Assembly (NCBI GenBank): GCA_965248495.1
Contig: CBDFJL010000003.1
Location: forward strand, 2,170,001 to 2,234,000
DNA: 64,000 nucleotides
DNA from: CAUYXS01 sp965248495
Lineage (GTDB): Bacteria; Chloroflexota; Dehalococcoidia; Lucifugimonadales; Australimonadaceae
Direction of reading: 5' to 3'
Shown: positions 62,131-64,000 of the stretch, piece by piece
Layout: the number at the start of each line of letters is the position of its first letter
How positions within the stretch are numbered: position 1 is the first letter of the stretch
The notes under the pieces: generated by a model
Told to the model about the DNA's origin: nothing
The model's database searches: none
The model's input: the letters and a program-made list of their open reading frames with translations, nothing else
Translations under genes and position numbers: made by a program

Positions 62131-63546
62131 CTACGCCGGCGGCTCCAACGAGGCCGTCGAGGCTCTCGCACCGCCGGAGCGCACACCGGCCTTGAGCAGC
62201 CTCGCCGGCACGCCCGCAACGGTCGTGCCCGGAGCGACGTCGTGCGTGACGACCGCCCCGGCCCCCGTCGACGCGTTCGCGCCGATCCGTACCGGGGCCA
62301 CCAGCAGGCTATCGCTGCCGATGAACGCGCCGTCCTCGATGATCGTCTGGTGCTTCGTCTTGCCGTCGTAGTTGCACGTGACAGTCCCGGCACCAATGTT
62401 CACGCCCGCACCGATGAGCGCGTCGCCCACGTAGGCGAAGTGCCCGATGTGGGTGGCCCTGCCGATGCGGCTGTCCTTGATCTCGACGTGGTTCCCTACC
62501 AACGCGGTCGCCTCGACGTAGGTGCCAGGCCGCAGCGTGCAGTAGTGGCCGACGCTGGTGTCGCCCTCCAGCGTCGTTCCTTGAAGCGTCGAGCCGCCGA
62601 TGGTCACGCGCTCGCCGACATCGCAGTCGTCGACGACCGCGTTCGGGCCGACGCTGGCACCGGCTCCGACACGCGTCGTGCCACGGAGCGAGGTATTCGG
62701 TTGGAGTGTGACGTCCGGCGCCAGCTCGACCTCGGCGTCGATATAGGTCGTCGCCGGGCTGAGCATGGTCACGCCCTGACCCATCCAGTGCTCCCGCAGT
62801 CGCCGTTGCATCGCGTCTTCCGCTGATGCCAGCTGGACTCGCGTGTTCACGCCGATGGCCTCGTCCGGGTCGTCGATGGCAAACGCCTCGACGCGCTGGC
62901 CGTCGGCGACGGCCAGCGCCACCAGGTCAGTGATCTGGTACTCCCCGCTCGCTCGCGGCCGTAGCCTTGACACCGCCGCGCGGAGCCATGGCAAGCTGAA
63001 GGCATAGAGGCCGGCGTTGGCCTCCACCGGCCCCGTCGCCCGCTGGTCGGCGCCTTCGCTATCGGCTGCGGCCTCCACGATTGCGACGAGCTTGCCGCGC
63101 GCACCGCGCTTTAGGCGCCCGAGGTCCTTGCCGAGCTCCGCGGGCACTATCGCGGCGCCAACCGTCACGGCCGATTTCCGCTCATCGTGCAGCTGGGCCA
63201 GCGCGATAACTGTCCCGCCGCGCAGCAGCGGCACGTCGCCGTTGACGACGACGACGCATGCGTGGTCCGGGGGGGCCGAGGCCAGCGCGACGCGGAGTGC
63301 GTCGCCCGTTCCTAGGGGGTCGGGCTGCTCCACGAGCTCGACGCCCTCGCCGAGCGCGTCACCGACGGCGGCACGCTGGTCCGGCGCGACGACGACCACG
63401 ACGCAAGCGGGCTCGATGGAGCGCACGGCCTTAAGCACGTGACGCGCCATGGGGACGCCCGCTACGGAGTGGAGTACCTTGGGCTTCGATGAGCGCATCC
63501 GCTCGCCCTTGCCCGCAGCCATCATGATGGCCGTCCAGTCGTTCAT
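62131..63546 (-). CDS. glmU: bifunctional N-acetylglucosamine-1-phosphate uridyltransferase / glucosamine-1-phosphate acetyltransferase
   Basis: Makes UDP-GlcNAc for peptidoglycan and glycans. 471 residues. The N-terminal pyrophosphorylase domain has AIMMAAGKGERMRSSKPKVL, EQPDPLGTGDALRVAL and VVNGDVPLLRGG. The C-terminal left-handed beta-helix of hexapeptide repeats starts near 255 and has LRPGTYVEATALVGNHVEIK, IGAGVNIGAGTVTCNYDGK and FIGSDSLLVAPV. No ribosome binding site precedes ATG 63546. Confidence 0.94.
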   Translation of the reverse strand: MNDWTAIMMAAGKGERMRSSKPKVLHSVAGVPMARHVLKAVRSIEPACVVVVVAPDQRAAVGDALGEGVELVEQPDPLGTGDALRVALASAPPDHACVVVVNGDVPLLRGGTVIALAQLHDERKSAVTVGAAIVPAELGKDLGRLKRGARGKLVAIVEAAADSEGADQRATGPVEANAGLYAFSLPWLRAAVSRLRPRASGEYQITDLVALAVADGQRVEAFAIDDPDEAIGVNTRVQLASAEDAMQRRLREHWMGQGVTMLSPATTYIDAEVELAPDVTLQPNTSLRGTTRVGAGASVGPNAVVDDCDVGERVTIGGSTLQGTTLEGDTSVGHYCTLRPGTYVEATALVGNHVEIKDSRIGRATHIGHFAYVGDALIGAGVNIGAGTVTCNYDGKTKHQTIIEDGAFIGSDSLLVAPVRIGANASTGAGAVVTHDVAPGTTVAGVPARLLKAGVRSGGARASTASLEPPA

Positions 63547-63581
63547 TAATGCGACGGGAGGTGGCTGTTAGAAAAAGAAAT

Positions 63582-63636
63582 ACGGTGGCCACGACCGCTC
63601 TCATCGTCGTGTGTCGACGAGGCGTCTTGCCACCGT
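63582..63636 (-). promoter_or_regulatory. structured segment upstream of glmU
   Basis: ACGGTGGC (63582-63589) pairs with GCCACCGT (63629-63636), enclosing an inner hairpin TCGTCG/CGACGA near 63604-63620. It begins 36 nt before the glmU start codon and would lie in the leader if transcription starts further upstream. It does not resemble a known riboswitch or the glmS ribozyme. Confidence 0.4.
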
Positions 63637-63744
63637 TTCCTATTTCGTCGCCGCCTCAACTTCACGGCCATCCTAAGGGTGGCCAAAGGCCACTGTCAAG
63701 GTGACGGCCTCCCAAATCGGGCCTGGGCGCCGCGCCTCCGATGC

Positions 63745-63750
63745 TATAAT
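63745..63750 (+). promoter_or_regulatory. -10 element of the tRNA-Ser gene
   Basis: TATAAT at 63745-63750 ends 10 nt before the first base of the tRNA-Ser sequence, the normal distance for a stable RNA promoter. Confidence 0.55.
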
Positions 63751-63760
63751 TCTCCGGCCC

Positions 63761-63799
63761 GGAGAGATGGCCGAGTGGTTGAAGGCGACGGTCTCGAAA
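63761..63799 (+). pseudogene. tRNA-Ser (CGA), 5' half only
   Basis: GGAGAGA (acceptor), TG, D-arm GCCGAGTGGTTGAAGGC, anticodon 5' stem ACGGT (63788-63792) and loop CTCGAAA with anticodon CGA (63795-63797) match tRNA-Ser. The next bases are TTAGCCGTC instead of ACCGT. No long variable arm, T-arm or TCTCTCC acceptor partner appears in the remaining 200 nt. Either the 3' half was lost or displaced by an insertion at the anticodon loop, or it resumes beyond the window edge after an intron-sized insert. A good -10 precedes it. Confidence 0.65.
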
Positions 63800-64000
63800 T
63801 TAGCCGTCAGGCCACCTACCTCGTAGACCCTCGTGTGCTCTCGCCCCGCTATCTACCAGCTAATCACGGGTCTTCGTTGGCGATCGATGGCTGCCATCGG
63901 TTGCCCACTGTGGGCAGACTGTGGGCAGACTGTGGGCAGACTGGAGGCCCACATTGGGCAACCGCCTTGGCGAGCTGATGAACCAGTGGGCCGAGTACCT
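63800..64000. other. stretch after the tRNA-Ser fragment
   Basis: No complete gene. It contains three 11-bp tandem repeats (63908-63940). An open plus-strand frame at the edge (LGNRLGELMNQWAEY) may be the start of a gene that continues outside the window, but cannot be identified. Confidence 0.35.
63908..63940. repeat. three 11-bp tandem repeats
   Basis: Unit CTGTGGGCAGA occurs three times in perfect tandem at 63908-63918, 63919-63929 and 63930-63940, about 110 nt after the tRNA-Ser fragment. Confidence 0.85.

Overview
The window is GC-rich (roughly two-thirds G+C by eye) bacterial chromosome, densely packed with genes on both strands. The gene set is: a B12-dependent ribonucleotide reductase, an LDH-type malate dehydrogenase, a succinate dehydrogenase whose third subunit is a CCG-domain protein rather than a membrane anchor, a biotin-dependent carboxyltransferase, many alpha/beta hydrolases, aldo/keto reductases and MFS carriers, an archaeal-type flagellin, and a family of interspersed repeats. 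Together these suggest a Chloroflexota bacterium, perhaps Dehalococcoidia/SAR202-like. That placement is inferred from gene content, since no rRNA gene is present.

Layout. 0.4-3.4 kb: nrdR-nrdJ behind a promoter overlapped by an NrdR-box-like site. 3.6-9.1 kb: a PIN-like DUF5615 protein, pdxA-proC-yggT, a PadR/HAAS pair and a DegV protein without a normal start codon. 9.3-16.3 kb: pepA, tRNA-His, a lipoprotein, tRNA-Arg(TCG), an MFS carrier, a 5'-truncated integrase and an amidase; the stretch from the tRNA to the integrase looks like a decayed island. 16.4-29.4 kb: a surface and motility module with archaellin, a secreted protein, an ER/archaeal-type signal peptidase, an Ig-like surface protein, CheW, a chemoreceptor and three coiled-coil proteins. 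Four of these genes carry a frameshift or an in-frame stop, a density not seen in the housekeeping genes on either side.

29.6-36.5 kb: an MFS carrier, a sugar dehydrogenase, a UxaA-type dehydratase, an aldo/keto reductase and a membrane protein. 36.5-38.7 kb: a two-gene unit in which a sigma-region-4-like protein overlaps an FtsZ carrying an extra N-terminal XRE-type helix-turn-helix domain; this is the most unusual protein architecture in the window. 38.9-47.7 kb: lipoprotein, aldo/keto reductase, pccB, two overlapping GNAT proteins with a hydrolase, an unrecognised 461-residue protein behind a near-consensus promoter, and mdh. 47.9-53.5 kb: two hydrolases and the sdhA-sdhB-CCG operon. 53.8-63.5 kb: two overlapping HtrA-like proteases without export signals, a methyltransferase, a LuxR-type regulator whose receiver domain contains a copy of the interspersed repeat, pepN, tRNA-Arg(CCG), a collagen-like lipoprotein, a CorC-family protein and glmU. 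The right edge holds the 5' half of a tRNA-Ser gene that stops matching a tRNA just after the anticodon loop.

Recurrent features are near-leaderless genes (a -10 hexamer 6-8 nt before the start codon), a repeat family with the core CCTGTCCTGAGCGAAGCCGA that also lies inside or against genes, and 11-bp tandem repeats beside tRNA genes.
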